This document shows positions 49,639 through 58,299 of a stretch of DNA of 64,000 bases, piece by piece. This DNA is from Aurantiacibacter suaedae (GTDB lineage Bacteria > Pseudomonadota > Alphaproteobacteria > Sphingomonadales > Sphingomonadaceae): assembly GCF_005434915.1 (NCBI RefSeq), contig NZ_SKCG01000001.1, positions 930,001 through 994,000 of the forward strand, read 5' to 3'. The notes below the pieces were generated by a model. That model was not told where the DNA came from. It was given only the letters and a program-made list of their open reading frames with translations, and ran no database searches. The first letter of the stretch is position 1; every line of letters starts with the position of its first letter. The translations under genes were made by a program, and so were the position numbers.

Positions 49639-50631
49639 ATGAAATTGAAGACCGCCATGCTGGCTGCAGCCCTAGGCCTTGCCGCAACGCCGTTTGCCGC
49701 GCAGGCGCAAATGCGCGCGCTATCCGATCCGGTGGTGCCGCACCCCGATCCCGAAAGCCTGTTCACCAGCGACGATCCGTTGCTTAACCGCAACAAGCAG
49801 ACAGCCCTGCATATCCAGCGCAACTTGCTCAAATGCAACGAGTGGAGCCGCGCGGGCGAATGGATGACCGATGCCTATATCCAGCATAATCCGGTCGCCG
49901 CCTCGGGGCTCGAAGGCGTAATCTACTACTTTACCGAAGTTGCCAAGCGCCCGCCGCTCGATCCCTGCCCTGCACTATCGCCGGAAGATCCGAATGGCGT
50001 CGTCGCGGTCCAAGCCGAGGGCGACTACGTGACGATCCTCACACGCCGGATCGTGCCCTATGCCGACGATCCCTCGCAAAGCTACACCACCACCTGGTTC
50101 GACACTTGGCGCTTCGTCGATGGCAAGGCCGACGAGCACTGGGATCCGGCCACCCTGCCCACCACCGCGCCTCCGCAAGCGGCCATGCTTACGCCCGAAG
50201 CTGCCGCGCAGCAGTTGGCGGACCGCAGCGCCATCGAGCAGCTGATGTGGGATTATGTCCGCGCAATCGATACCTGGGATGCGGATGCCTATGTGGAGGT
50301 GTTCACCCCGAACGGTGCCTTTGGCGAGACCCAGGGCCGCGAGGCGCTACACCAGATGGTCACAGCGATGGAGGCCGAACGGGCCGAACGCGCCGCCAAG
50401 GGAGAGGCAGTTCCCCCGCTCCATCACGTGATGAGCAACCAGACCATCACCTTCGTCAGCCCAACCCAGGCTGTCGTTCGCTACTACTGGCAGACAGTGT
50501 CGCGCGGTTCCCCGGATGGTCCGCGCCCTGAAATGCTTGCGCAAGGCTGGGGCCGCGACGAAGTCGTGAAGCAGGGCGACACGTGGCTGATCGAGAGCCG
50601 CAACGTCGCGCCCGATGCGGAAACCGACTAA
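49639..50631 (+). CDS. Secreted protein with two SnoaL/NTF2-like domains
   Basis: A 330-residue exported protein. ATG 49639 opens a signal peptide (about 1-23, ending AQA); the GGGGAGAG site lies upstream. The first NTF2-like domain (about 45-175) contains WSRAGEWMTDAYIQHNP and YTTTWFDTWRFVDGKADEHWD, typical of SnoaL-type predicted ester cyclase/aldolase-like proteins. The second (about 190-320) has AIEQLMWDYVRAIDTWDADA and FTPNGAFGE, of the SnoaL_4 kind. The two-domain periplasmic form is unusual; substrate and activity are unknown. Confidence 0.75.
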   Translation: MKLKTAMLAAALGLAATPFAAQAQMRALSDPVVPHPDPESLFTSDDPLLNRNKQTALHIQRNLLKCNEWSRAGEWMTDAYIQHNPVAASGLEGVIYYFTEVAKRPPLDPCPALSPEDPNGVVAVQAEGDYVTILTRRIVPYADDPSQSYTTTWFDTWRFVDGKADEHWDPATLPTTAPPQAAMLTPEAAAQQLADRSAIEQLMWDYVRAIDTWDADAYVEVFTPNGAFGETQGREALHQMVTAMEAERAERAAKGEAVPPLHHVMSNQTITFVSPTQAVVRYYWQTVSRGSPDGPRPEMLAQGWGRDEVVKQGDTWLIESRNVAPDAETD

Positions 50632-50658
50632 GCATCCAGACGCTACGCACAAATACAA

Positions 50659-50690
50659 AAGGGGCGCCCCGCGAGGCGCCCCTTTATCGT
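50659..50690. terminator. Bidirectional intrinsic terminator
   Basis: AAGGGGCGCC (50659-50668) and GGCGCCCCTT (50675-50684) form a perfect ten-pair stem with a six-base loop. The minus strand continues TTTTGTATTTG and the plus strand TTTATCGTTT. It serves the converging SnoaL-like and cyclophilin genes. Confidence 0.85.
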
Positions 50691-50712
50691 TTGGCCGCTG
50701 GTGGCCGTCAGA

Positions 50713-51177
50713 TCAGGCGACGGTCGCCTTGACGATCACGCCGGGCTCGCGCGGCGGCTCACCCACGGGCAGTGCATCGACATGCTCCATACCTTCGATC
50801 ACTTCGCCCCAGACCGTGTACTGGCGGTCAAGGAAGCGGGCGTCGTCGTTGCAGATGAAGAACTGCGAGTTGGCCGAGTTCGGATCGTTGGTGCGCGCCA
50901 TCGAGCACACGCCGCGCTTGTGCGGAGCGTCGGAGAACTCCTGATCGAGGTTTGGCTTGTCCGAGCCAGACATGCCGGTGCCGGTCGGATCGCCGCCCTG
51001 AGCCATGAAGTTCGGGATCACGCGGTGGAACACCACGCCGTCGTAAAACCCTTCCTTGGCCAGTTCGGTGATGCGGGCAACGTGGTTGGGCGCAAGGTCG
51101 CTGCGCAGCTTGATCTTGACGTCGCCGCCTTTGCCATCGCCGCAATCGAGCGTGAAGGTGAGCGTTTCTTCGGACAT
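50713..51177 (-). CDS. ppiB: Peptidyl-prolyl cis-trans isomerase, cyclophilin type
   Basis: A cytoplasmic 154-residue cyclophilin that speeds proline isomerisation in protein folding. ATG 51177 (MSEETLTFTLDCGDG) follows GAGGAGAT and has no signal peptide. Core motifs: FYDGVVFHRVIPNFMAQGGD, SMARTNDPNSANSQFFI and QYTVWGEVIEGMEHVD. The loops are those of short bacterial cyclophilins. Confidence 0.94.
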   Translation of the reverse strand: MSEETLTFTLDCGDGKGGDVKIKLRSDLAPNHVARITELAKEGFYDGVVFHRVIPNFMAQGGDPTGTGMSGSDKPNLDQEFSDAPHKRGVCSMARTNDPNSANSQFFICNDDARFLDRQYTVWGEVIEGMEHVDALPVGEPPREPGVIVKATVA

Positions 51178-51312
51178 GCAGATATCTCCTCGTGGAACTT
51201 GGCCGCCGATATAGGGGCGCTGCACACAATGTCACCCGGAGTCTGCCCAAGCGCCCCGCATTAGCGCGAAGGCGCGCTTGCTTTTGCGCTGCGCTGCAAT
51301 AGACCGGCCCCG

Positions 51313-52728
51313 ATGGCCGATTCCGAACTTCTCGATCCTGAAGGCACCGCGCCCGCGCGCGAAGAAGGCGAGCAGTTCGACGAGGACAACCGTCTAAAGC
51401 CCGAGTTCGTGCGCGATGTGCGCGATGCGTTGGCGGCAGAGGACGAATCCGCCGCCTACGAACTGGTCGAGCCGCTGCACCCGGCCGACATCGCCGACCT
51501 GCTCGAACTGCTTGCGCCCGAAGAGCGCCGCGCGCTCGCCAGCGCCATCACCGACCTGATGACGGTCGAAGTGGTCGCCGAACTCAACGACTACGTCCGC
51601 GACGACATGGTCGAGGCGCTGACCGCCGCCGCCGTCGCCAATATCGCCGATCAGCTCGATACCGACGATGCGGTACAGCTGATCGAAGACCTCAACGACG
51701 CCGATCAGCAAGCCATTCTTGCCGAGATGGCCCCGGAAGGCCGCGCCGCTATCGAAAGCGCGCTGGCCTACGAGGGTGAGACCGCAGGCCGTTTGATGCA
51801 GCGCGAGCTGGTCGCCGTGCCCGAGCATCTGACGGTTGGCGACCTGATCGACTACATGCGCGACAACGAGGACTTGCCGACCGAGTTCTGGGAAGTGTTC
51901 GTGGTCGATCACCGGATGCGGCCACTGGGCACTTGCCAGCTCTCATGGATTTTGCGCACCCCCCGCCACATCCCGCTGACCGATGTGATGAAGCGTGACC
52001 AGACGCTGATACCGGTTGATATGGACCAGGAAGAGGTCGCGCTAAGGTTCCAGAAGTATGCGCTTATCTCCGCCGCGGTGGTGGATGAAGGCGGGCGACT
52101 GGTCGGCCAGATGACGGTCGACGACGTGGTCCACATCATTCAGGAAGAGGCGGGCGAAGACGCGCTTCTGATGAGCGGCGCGGGCGAAGGCGACATCAAC
52201 GAGCCCATCCGCGATGCCTATTCGGCGCGCGTGCGCTGGTTGATCGCGAACCTTGGCACAGCGTTGATCGCCAGCCTTATCATCGCCGCCTTCGGCGCTG
52301 CGATTGAACGGCTGGTGGCGCTGGCAGTGCTGATGCCAATCGTCGCTTCGATCGGCGGCAATGCGGGCACGCAGACGATGGCAGTCACCGTGCGCGCCAT
52401 TGCCACCAATCAGCTCACCCAGTCGAACACCGCGCGCATTTTGTGGCGCGAGACGCGTGTGGCACTGCTCAATGGCGCCACAGTGGCGGCGCTGATCGGG
52501 ATCGCGACGGCGGTGATTTTCACACCCCAGCTTGGCGTGGTGATCGGCGTGGCGGTGATCATGAACATCATCACCGCAGGGCTGGCTGGTGTGTTGGTCC
52601 CCGTGATGTTCGAACGGCTCAATCAGGACCCGGCGGTGGCCTCTAGCGTGTTCGTCACGATGATTACCGATTCGATGGGCTTTTTCGCCTTTCTCGGGCT
52701 GGCCGTGGCGGCAGGCTTGGCGGGCTGA
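51313..52728 (+). CDS. mgtE: Magnesium transporter MgtE
   Basis: Inner-membrane Mg2+ channel, 471 residues. The cytoplasmic part comprises the MgtE N domain (about 35-145, LHPADIADLLELL) and two CBS domains (about 155-275) that sense magnesium. The transmembrane domain has five helices from about 310 with the pore motif IGGNAGTQTM. The acidic N-terminal 30 residues are variable. ATG 51313. Magnesium-dependent gating is known for the family; no Mg riboswitch is visible upstream. Confidence 0.94.
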   Translation: MADSELLDPEGTAPAREEGEQFDEDNRLKPEFVRDVRDALAAEDESAAYELVEPLHPADIADLLELLAPEERRALASAITDLMTVEVVAELNDYVRDDMVEALTAAAVANIADQLDTDDAVQLIEDLNDADQQAILAEMAPEGRAAIESALAYEGETAGRLMQRELVAVPEHLTVGDLIDYMRDNEDLPTEFWEVFVVDHRMRPLGTCQLSWILRTPRHIPLTDVMKRDQTLIPVDMDQEEVALRFQKYALISAAVVDEGGRLVGQMTVDDVVHIIQEEAGEDALLMSGAGEGDINEPIRDAYSARVRWLIANLGTALIASLIIAAFGAAIERLVALAVLMPIVASIGGNAGTQTMAVTVRAIATNQLTQSNTARILWRETRVALLNGATVAALIGIATAVIFTPQLGVVIGVAVIMNIITAGLAGVLVPVMFERLNQDPAVASSVFVTMITDSMGFFAFLGLAVAAGLAG

Positions 52729-52751
52729 GGCTAGCGCCCTATCTTTCTCCT

Positions 52752-53147
52752 ATGCCGCTGCACATGACCAAGATCGCCTATCGCGCCCAGTCTTTGCGCG
52801 ATCTGGAAAGCAGGTTCGCTGGCCCCAGCCCCGAACGGCGCCTGCGCACCCGCTATCTGCCCAAGCGGCATGAGGAAATGAAGGGGGGCTCGCTTTACTG
52901 GATTTACGACCGCGCGATGGTCGCCCGCTCCGCCATTCTCGGCTTCGAGGAGCGGCCCGACGGGCATTGGGACATCGTGCTCGAAAACCGGCTACATATG
53001 GTCCATCCCAAGGCCAAGCGGGCGCATCAGGGCTGGCGCTATCTCGCCGATGAAGATGCGCCAAAGGATCTTGTTGAAGGCGAAGTCGCGGGCGATGTGC
53101 TGCCCGGCAAGCTGGTCAGCGAATTGAGCAAGCTGGGCCTGGTCTGA
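52752..53147 (+). CDS. DUF1489 family protein
   Basis: A 131-residue cytoplasmic protein of the DUF1489 family, found mainly in alphaproteobacteria. Conserved features include RTRYLPKRHEEMKGGSLYW and RAHQGWRYLADEDAPKDL. The start is at 52752 or at ATG 52764 (MTKIAYRAQSL). It follows mgtE by 23 bases and might share its transcript. No function is known. Confidence 0.82.
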   Translation: MPLHMTKIAYRAQSLRDLESRFAGPSPERRLRTRYLPKRHEEMKGGSLYWIYDRAMVARSAILGFEERPDGHWDIVLENRLHMVHPKAKRAHQGWRYLADEDAPKDLVEGEVAGDVLPGKLVSELSKLGLV

Positions 53148-53198
53148 TTACGGAACATCTCCCCACCCCCATCCATTGGTAGGGAAAGGAGAAATTTT

Positions 53199-53447
53199 AT
53201 GACCAAGCGGCAATCGCTCCACCCCGACAACGATCTGATCGACGCCATGCAGGAAGGGGAAACACCTTCGCAGGGCAGCCGCAGCGGCGGTGAGGTCAAT
53301 CGCCGTGTAGGTACGCGTGACGAACTGGCCCGCGCGACCGATCCCGATAACCGCGAGCCAGCCACCGGGCAGGACAACCCGAGCGAAGATGCGAAAAAGG
53401 GTCCGAAGACTCGCCACGAAATTCAGCAGAAGCGGAACGACGGCTAA
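53199..53447 (+). CDS. Small hydrophilic protein of unknown function
   Basis: An 82-residue protein rich in Asp, Arg, Gln, Gly and Pro without hydrophobic core or signal, so likely disordered. ATG 53199 has AAAGGAG eight bases upstream, which supports real translation. Segments such as DELARATDPDNREPATGQDN resemble short proteins seen in other sphingomonads that I cannot assign. A stress-related or nucleic-acid-associated role would be speculation. Confidence 0.6.
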   Translation: MTKRQSLHPDNDLIDAMQEGETPSQGSRSGGEVNRRVGTRDELARATDPDNREPATGQDNPSEDAKKGPKTRHEIQQKRNDG

Positions 53448-53474
53448 GCGATAGTTCGCCTGTGGCGGCGCTGC

Positions 53475-54158
53475 TCAGGCCATCGCCTCCATGCTGGCGA
53501 TTTTTACCAGTGCCTCCCGATATTGCGCAGGCGGTGCCGCGCCTTGCAGGATATACTTGCCCGCCACCACCATGGTGGGGACAGAAGTGATCTGATTTTG
53601 CGCCGCGCGCCGTTCCTCCATCCGCACAGCCTCTGATAGCGCAGGATCGTCCAGCGCTTCAGCGGCCGCGGTGCGATCGAACTCCTGCGCTTCGGCAAGA
53701 TCCAGCAGCACCGCACGGTCAGAAATGTTCTGGCGCAGCTGGAAATATGCCCGAAACAGCGCCTGCTTCAGCGCAACCTGCCGTGCCGGTTCGGACACGG
53801 TCAGCGCCCAGCGTAGCAGCTTATGCGCATCGTGGCTGTTCCAAACCATGAGCACCGGCTCTTCGCCTTCGCCCTGCCAGGTCATGGGAAAGCCCGCCTC
53901 TTCCCCTGCCTGTTCGACGTGGCGGCGCATTTGTAACACATCGGCCGGGCTCTTGTTGTAGGCCTTGGCGAGCAGATCTATCTGGTTGTGGCCTTCAGGG
54001 GCCATGTCCGGGTTTAGCTCGAAAGGCATGAAGCGGATCGTCACATCGAGCTCGCCCTTGAGGCTGTCCACCGCGCTCAGAAACTGCGCAGTGCCGATGG
54101 CGCACCAAGGGCACACAACGTCGGACCACACATCAACCTCTATCTCGTCTGCCATCAT
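53475..54158 (-). CDS. DsbA-family oxidoreductase, FrnE type
   Basis: A 227-residue cytoplasmic thioredoxin-fold protein with the active site WSDVVCPWCAIG (CPWC) and an inserted helical domain, as in FrnE-like DSBA oxidoreductases of polyketide pathways and stress response. There is a cis-proline region SVPTMVVAGKY near the C-terminus. ATG 54158 overlaps the nudC stop by four bases, so the two are coupled; ATG 54155 is the neighbouring codon. The frame further upstream shadows nudC. Confidence 0.88.
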   Translation of the reverse strand: MMADEIEVDVWSDVVCPWCAIGTAQFLSAVDSLKGELDVTIRFMPFELNPDMAPEGHNQIDLLAKAYNKSPADVLQMRRHVEQAGEEAGFPMTWQGEGEEPVLMVWNSHDAHKLLRWALTVSEPARQVALKQALFRAYFQLRQNISDRAVLLDLAEAQEFDRTAAAEALDDPALSEAVRMEERRAAQNQITSVPTMVVAGKYILQGAAPPAQYREALVKIASMEAMA

Positions 54159-55027
54159 CCTCGCTCCAGCCACCAGTTGAGAAGATGCCGGGCAATAGCC
54201 GTTGGCGGCGGGGGAAGGAAAGGCTTGTCCTCGTCGGGCACGGCGCGATCCATAGCCATGTCCACCTCGGCGCGGGTAAACCAGCGCGCTTCGGCGATCT
54301 CGGTTTCGTCGATAGTCAGCGCGCGCGACTGTGCCATGGCGTGGCAGCCCAGCATCAACTGGCTCGGGAATGGCCAAGGCTGGCTCGCGATATAATTTAC
54401 ATTGGTTACTGTAACGCCGACCTCTTCAAGCACCTCGCGCGCTACGGCCTGTTCCACACCCTCGCCCGGCTCGATAAAGCCGGCAAGCGCGGAATAGCGC
54501 CGCTCGGGGAAGTTCAGCCCCCGCCCCAGCAGCAGATCGCCATCGTGCTCAACCAGCATGATCGCCACCGGATCGGTGCGCGGGAAGTGTTGAGCAGAGC
54601 AAGCGCTGCAATTGCGTTGCCAGCCGCCCTTGGCAAGCGCCGTCGGCGCTCCGCAATTGGCGCAGAAGCGGTGCCGCGCGTGCCAGTCGACCAGACTGCG
54701 CGCGCCGCCGTAAATGGCAAGGTCCCTTGCCGGCAGCAGCGATAGCGCCTCCCAGGCGGGCCGTTGTTGATAGGCGGGCCGGGTGTCGCCTGCCTCGGGC
54801 ACAGCGGCAAACAGCGGCGCGTCGCCATCAAGCCCAAGGAAGACTACTTCGGCAGCTTCGCCAAACTCGCCCCATGTCAGCCCGCTGTCGTCGCCAAGTA
54901 CCGGGCTCAAGCCCTCCATCGCAAGCAATCGCGCCAGCGGAGACGCGCGCAGCTCGGCAAGCCGCTCCGGGTTGGCGCGGGCGTGGTCGTCGCGGTTCAG
55001 GCCATGCTCGCAGAAGGCAAGGCTCAT
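54155..55027 (-). CDS. nudC: NAD+ diphosphatase / NAD-RNA decapping hydrolase
   Basis: A 290-residue Nudix hydrolase cleaving NADH and NAD-capped RNA. A zinc ribbon FCANCGAP...CSAC precedes the Nudix box (GFIEPGE then REVLEEVGV), and SQPWPFPSQLM after the box is the NudC specificity motif SQPWPFPxS with Q in place of S. It lies between the serine hydrolase and the FrnE-like gene on the same strand, overlapping both by four bases. Confidence 0.93.
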   Translation of the reverse strand: MSLAFCEHGLNRDDHARANPERLAELRASPLARLLAMEGLSPVLGDDSGLTWGEFGEAAEVVFLGLDGDAPLFAAVPEAGDTRPAYQQRPAWEALSLLPARDLAIYGGARSLVDWHARHRFCANCGAPTALAKGGWQRNCSACSAQHFPRTDPVAIMLVEHDGDLLLGRGLNFPERRYSALAGFIEPGEGVEQAVAREVLEEVGVTVTNVNYIASQPWPFPSQLMLGCHAMAQSRALTIDETEIAEARWFTRAEVDMAMDRAVPDEDKPFLPPPPTAIARHLLNWWLERG

Positions 55028-56346
55028 CGCGCCATGGCCGCCGCATCCGCCGCCACGGCCAGCGGGAATGCACTCTGCATTTCCATGTCGGCAGGCATGT
55101 ACTGGGTCATGAACGTTTGCCTTAGCCCGGCCTTCATATGGACGAGCCCAGCCGTGCCCGCCGCGCCGAACCAGCCGAACAGGCCCGCCGTCTCGCCCAT
55201 GCCGACCATCCCTCCGGCGCCGAAGCCAAACGCCCGGCCGCCGCTCGAAAAACCGCCGTCGGGCGCTAGTGTATCAGGAAACAGGTTGCTGGTGCCGAGC
55301 CGCACGGCAGGCTCGCTCATCACGCGGCGGCCCTCGATCTCCCCGAAGCCCGCCAGCATCATCAGGAACCGATCATAATCGCGCGGCGAGGATACCAGCC
55401 CGGCCCCGCCGAAGGGAAATGCCGGTTGGTCGAGATAGACCGAATTGTCAGGCAGATCGACCGGCAGCGGTTGGCCATCGAGCAGGAAGTAGTTGGCCGT
55501 AAGCCGCGCCTTTTCGCTTTCCGGCACGCGGAACCATGTGCTCGACATGTCGCAGGGGTCGAAGATGCGCTCCTGCAGGAACGCGTCGAAGCTCATCCCG
55601 CTGACAACCTCGATCACCCGGCCCAGGAGGTCGAGCCCGACCGAATAGGACCAGTGCGTACCCGGCTGATAAACTAACGGCATAGTCGCGAGACGGTCGG
55701 CAAAGACTTCGAGACTGGGCGCAGGCGGAGAATTGAGCCCGCTTGGCACTTCCAGCCGCGAGACCTGCGCAGGGTTCAGGCCGTTATCGGCATAGGCCTG
55801 CGCAAGCGGTCCCTGCTGGACAATGGAATAGCCCAGCCCCGCCGTATGCGTGAGCAGATGGCGAATGGTGATCGGGCGCACTGCGGGTTCGAGATTGTCC
55901 TCGGTGATCGGCCCGTCATAGGCCTTCTGTACACTCATCTCGGCAAAGACGGGCAGGATGTCAGCCACCGGCTGGTCAAGCGAGAGCAGGCCTTCTTCGA
56001 TCAGCATCATCGCGGCCATCCCGGTGATCGGCTTGGTCATCGAATAGATACGATAGAGGCTGTCGGCATCGGCGCGGATACCGCTGGTAAATGTGGTGTC
56101 GCCCTGCCCCAGATATTCCGGCGGGGCCTGCCCCCAGCCGAGCGCCACAACAGCGTTTGGCGACCAGCCACGAGCGACGAAATCGCTTACGAGCCGGGTC
56201 ACACGCGGCCATTGCGCGCTGGCATCCTGCGCCAAGGCGGCCTGCGCAAAGGGAGCCCCGCCAGCGAGCGCGCCTGCACCCAGCATGGCACCTCCACGCA
56301 GCAGCGAGCGGCGGGAAATATCGAAATGTGCGGCTGACCGGACCAT
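55024..56346 (-). CDS. Tat-exported serine hydrolase (class C beta-lactamase fold)
   Basis: A 440-residue secreted enzyme. The twin-arginine signal SRRSLLRGG (about 11-19) precedes an alanine/glycine-rich hydrophobic stretch and AQAALAQ cleavage region. Catalytic SxxK is SMTK (S102, K105); the YxN-like motif is YSV in HWSYSVGLDLLG, and a late HKTG-like motif is not clear. The lack of standard YxN suggests an esterase or transpeptidase-like activity rather than antibiotic hydrolysis. It is first of three overlapping genes ending with the FrnE-like protein. Confidence 0.87.
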   Translation of the reverse strand: MVRSAAHFDISRRSLLRGGAMLGAGALAGGAPFAQAALAQDASAQWPRVTRLVSDFVARGWSPNAVVALGWGQAPPEYLGQGDTTFTSGIRADADSLYRIYSMTKPITGMAAMMLIEEGLLSLDQPVADILPVFAEMSVQKAYDGPITEDNLEPAVRPITIRHLLTHTAGLGYSIVQQGPLAQAYADNGLNPAQVSRLEVPSGLNSPPAPSLEVFADRLATMPLVYQPGTHWSYSVGLDLLGRVIEVVSGMSFDAFLQERIFDPCDMSSTWFRVPESEKARLTANYFLLDGQPLPVDLPDNSVYLDQPAFPFGGAGLVSSPRDYDRFLMMLAGFGEIEGRRVMSEPAVRLGTSNLFPDTLAPDGGFSSGGRAFGFGAGGMVGMGETAGLFGWFGAAGTAGLVHMKAGLRQTFMTQYMPADMEMQSAFPLAVAADAAAMAR

Positions 56347-56462
56347 TGCTCTGCTCCTCTTTCAGGCAAGTTCTGTGCGATGGGTAAGCCGAGCCAGCGC
56401 AGGCGGCAAGCACCAAGGCTGAAGGGGTTGAACGACCGTAGTGTGTTAGCTATCTAAAACAC

Positions 56463-56684
56463 ATGTTTAATCTGCTTTCGATCCTGATCGGCCTTGCATC
56501 GCTGCTGATCGTCATTCCCTCGCAAATCCCGCTGCTCGGCTGGGGCAACTGGGTGGCCTTGCCGCTCGTAGTGGTGGGTATCGCTTTCGGCGCGCTGTCG
56601 AGCACCAACGGTGGGCGCAACTTCTGCCTGATAATCTTCGCCGTCGCCGTGGTGCGGCTGATGCTGGGCGGCGGCGTGATCTAG
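56463..56684 (+). CDS. Small two- to three-helix membrane protein
   Basis: A 73-residue hydrophobic protein: helices about 3-22, 29-45 and 53-70, with a short loop STNGGRN. The start at 56463 is an ATG shortly after the divergent serine hydrolase promoter region. The stop overlaps the converging mutY stop by four bases. Similar small proteins occur beside mutY in sphingomonads; function unknown. Confidence 0.6.
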   Translation: MFNLLSILIGLASLLIVIPSQIPLLGWGNWVALPLVVVGIAFGALSSTNGGRNFCLIIFAVAVVRLMLGGGVI

Positions 56685-57715
56685 CGTTCCGCCAGCGCCA
56701 GCGCGGCAGCCTTGGCGAACAGCGTGGGGAGGCCCGCCTCGTCGAGCCGGTCGAGCGGCCACCATTCGCCGTCTCCCTCAGGCTTGGGATCGGTGCCCGC
56801 ATGGACCGCGAGGCCCATTTCCAGATGAAAGTGGGTGAAGCTGTGCCGAACCACTCCCCCCGCACGCCAAGCGCCTGAAACCGGCGCCATGCCCGAGCCA
56901 TCGCCGCGCGCCGACCAGCCGTCGTCGGGCAAAGAGCGCATCCCGCCGAGCATCCCCTTAGCCGGACGCGTTACGAGCCAGACGGCGCCCTCGCGCTCGA
57001 TCCAGAAGGCCGTGCCAGACCGCGTGGGCTTGGCCTTTTTCGCGCCCTTCACCGGCAATCGCGTGGGATCGCCCTCCGCACGCGCGGCGCAGATCGCCTG
57101 CCACGGGCACAGGATACACTGCGCCTCACGCGCCCGGCATAGCGAACTGCCAAGGTCCATCATCGCTTGCGCGAAGTCGCCTGCGCGCTGTTCGGGGGTG
57201 ATGGTATCCAGAGCGGCGCGAATAGCCTTCTTCGCACCGGGCAAAGGTTCCTCGATCGCAAACAGCCGCGCCACCACGCGCTCGACATTGGCATCGACCA
57301 CCAAGGCGCGGCGCTCGAAGGCAATCGCGGCGACAGCGGCCGCGGTATAGTCGCCCAGACCCGGCAGCCTGCGCAGTTCCGCCTCGGTGGTCGGAAAGGC
57401 GCCCGCCTGCGAAACTTCCCGCGCCGCCTTCACCAGATTACGCGCCCGCGAATAGTAGCCAAGCCCGGCCCAGGCCGCCATCACCTCATCCTCGGGCGCG
57501 GCGGCCAGTGCGGCCACATCGGGCCAGCGGGTGGTGAACTTCTCGAAATAAGGGATGACGGCGGCAACCGTGGTCTGTTGCAGCATCACTTCCGACAGCC
57601 ACACGTGGTAGGGATCGGGCAAAGGCGCGCCGGGGCGTGCGCGCCACGGCAGATCGCGGGCGTGGCGGTCATACCAGTCGAGAAGGAGGTCGGCAGCCCT
57701 ATCGCGCATGGCCAT
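56681..57715 (-). CDS. mutY: A/G-specific adenine DNA glycosylase
   Basis: Removes adenine mispaired with 8-oxoguanine, 344 residues from ATG 57715 (MAMRDRAADLLL); a start seven codons upstream is less likely because it would enter the divergent dciA region. Catalytic glutamate lies in SEVMLQQTTV, the helix-hairpin-helix in LPGLGDYTAAAVAAIAF, the catalytic aspartate in VVDANVERVVARLF, and the [4Fe-4S] cluster site is C-x6-C-x2-C-x5-C (LCRAREAQCILCPWQAIC). A C-terminal NUDIX-like domain recognises 8-oxoguanine. Confidence 0.95.
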   Translation of the reverse strand: MAMRDRAADLLLDWYDRHARDLPWRARPGAPLPDPYHVWLSEVMLQQTTVAAVIPYFEKFTTRWPDVAALAAAPEDEVMAAWAGLGYYSRARNLVKAAREVSQAGAFPTTEAELRRLPGLGDYTAAAVAAIAFERRALVVDANVERVVARLFAIEEPLPGAKKAIRAALDTITPEQRAGDFAQAMMDLGSSLCRAREAQCILCPWQAICAARAEGDPTRLPVKGAKKAKPTRSGTAFWIEREGAVWLVTRPAKGMLGGMRSLPDDGWSARGDGSGMAPVSGAWRAGGVVRHSFTHFHLEMGLAVHAGTDPKPEGDGEWWPLDRLDEAGLPTLFAKAAALALAER

Positions 57716-57723
57716 GCTATGGC

Positions 57724-58299
57724 ATGACCGGCGCAATCATGGAACGCGACGATCCTCCCAAACCCGGTAAAACTACGGGCAAAAGCGGTAAGAACCCCGC
57801 CACGCGCGCTTACCACCGCCCGCGTGGCGGCCCGGCGCGGCAGGTGTCGGACCTCGTGCCGCAGATCGGGCGCGCCGCCTTCCGCCGCTTCGGCTTCGTC
57901 CAAAGCTCGGTGGTGACGCGCTGGCATGAGATCGTGGGCGAACACCACGCCAAAGTCTGCGCGCCCGAGAGCATCCGTTTTCCGCCCGGTGAAAAGGCGG
58001 AAGGGATGCTCAACCTCGTGGTGGCACCGGGTCATGCGCCGCTGATCCAGCACGTGATCCCCGAGATTATCGAGCGGGTGAACCGCTTTTTCGGCTATCG
58101 CGCGGTGGCGCGGGTGAAGATGCGGCAAGGTAAGGTTCAGCCCCCTTCTGCTCAGGCCGCGCGGGGTGGTCCGCCATCGCTCAAGCCGATTCCGATGGAA
58201 TTGGGCGACAGCCTGCGCGATATTGGCGACCCTGAATTGCGCACCGTGCTCGAATCGCTGGCACGCAGCTTCGGATCGGAAGAGGACGAGACAACGTGA
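57724..58299 (+). CDS. dciA: DUF721 / DciA-like protein
   Basis: A 191-residue protein with the DUF721 domain (about 45-150): LVPQIGRAAFRRFGF, VVTRWHEIVGEHHAKVCAPE, and VARVKMRQG. DciA loads the replicative helicase at the origin in bacteria lacking DnaC; the family match is clear, the helicase role is inherited from relatives. The start may be ATG 57724 or ATG 57739 (MERDDPPKPG). It is divergent from mutY with 8 bases between starts and overlaps the next gene (TGATG). Confidence 0.85.
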   Translation: MTGAIMERDDPPKPGKTTGKSGKNPATRAYHRPRGGPARQVSDLVPQIGRAAFRRFGFVQSSVVTRWHEIVGEHHAKVCAPESIRFPPGEKAEGMLNLVVAPGHAPLIQHVIPEIIERVNRFFGYRAVARVKMRQGKVQPPSAQAARGGPPSLKPIPMELGDSLRDIGDPELRTVLESLARSFGSEEDETT

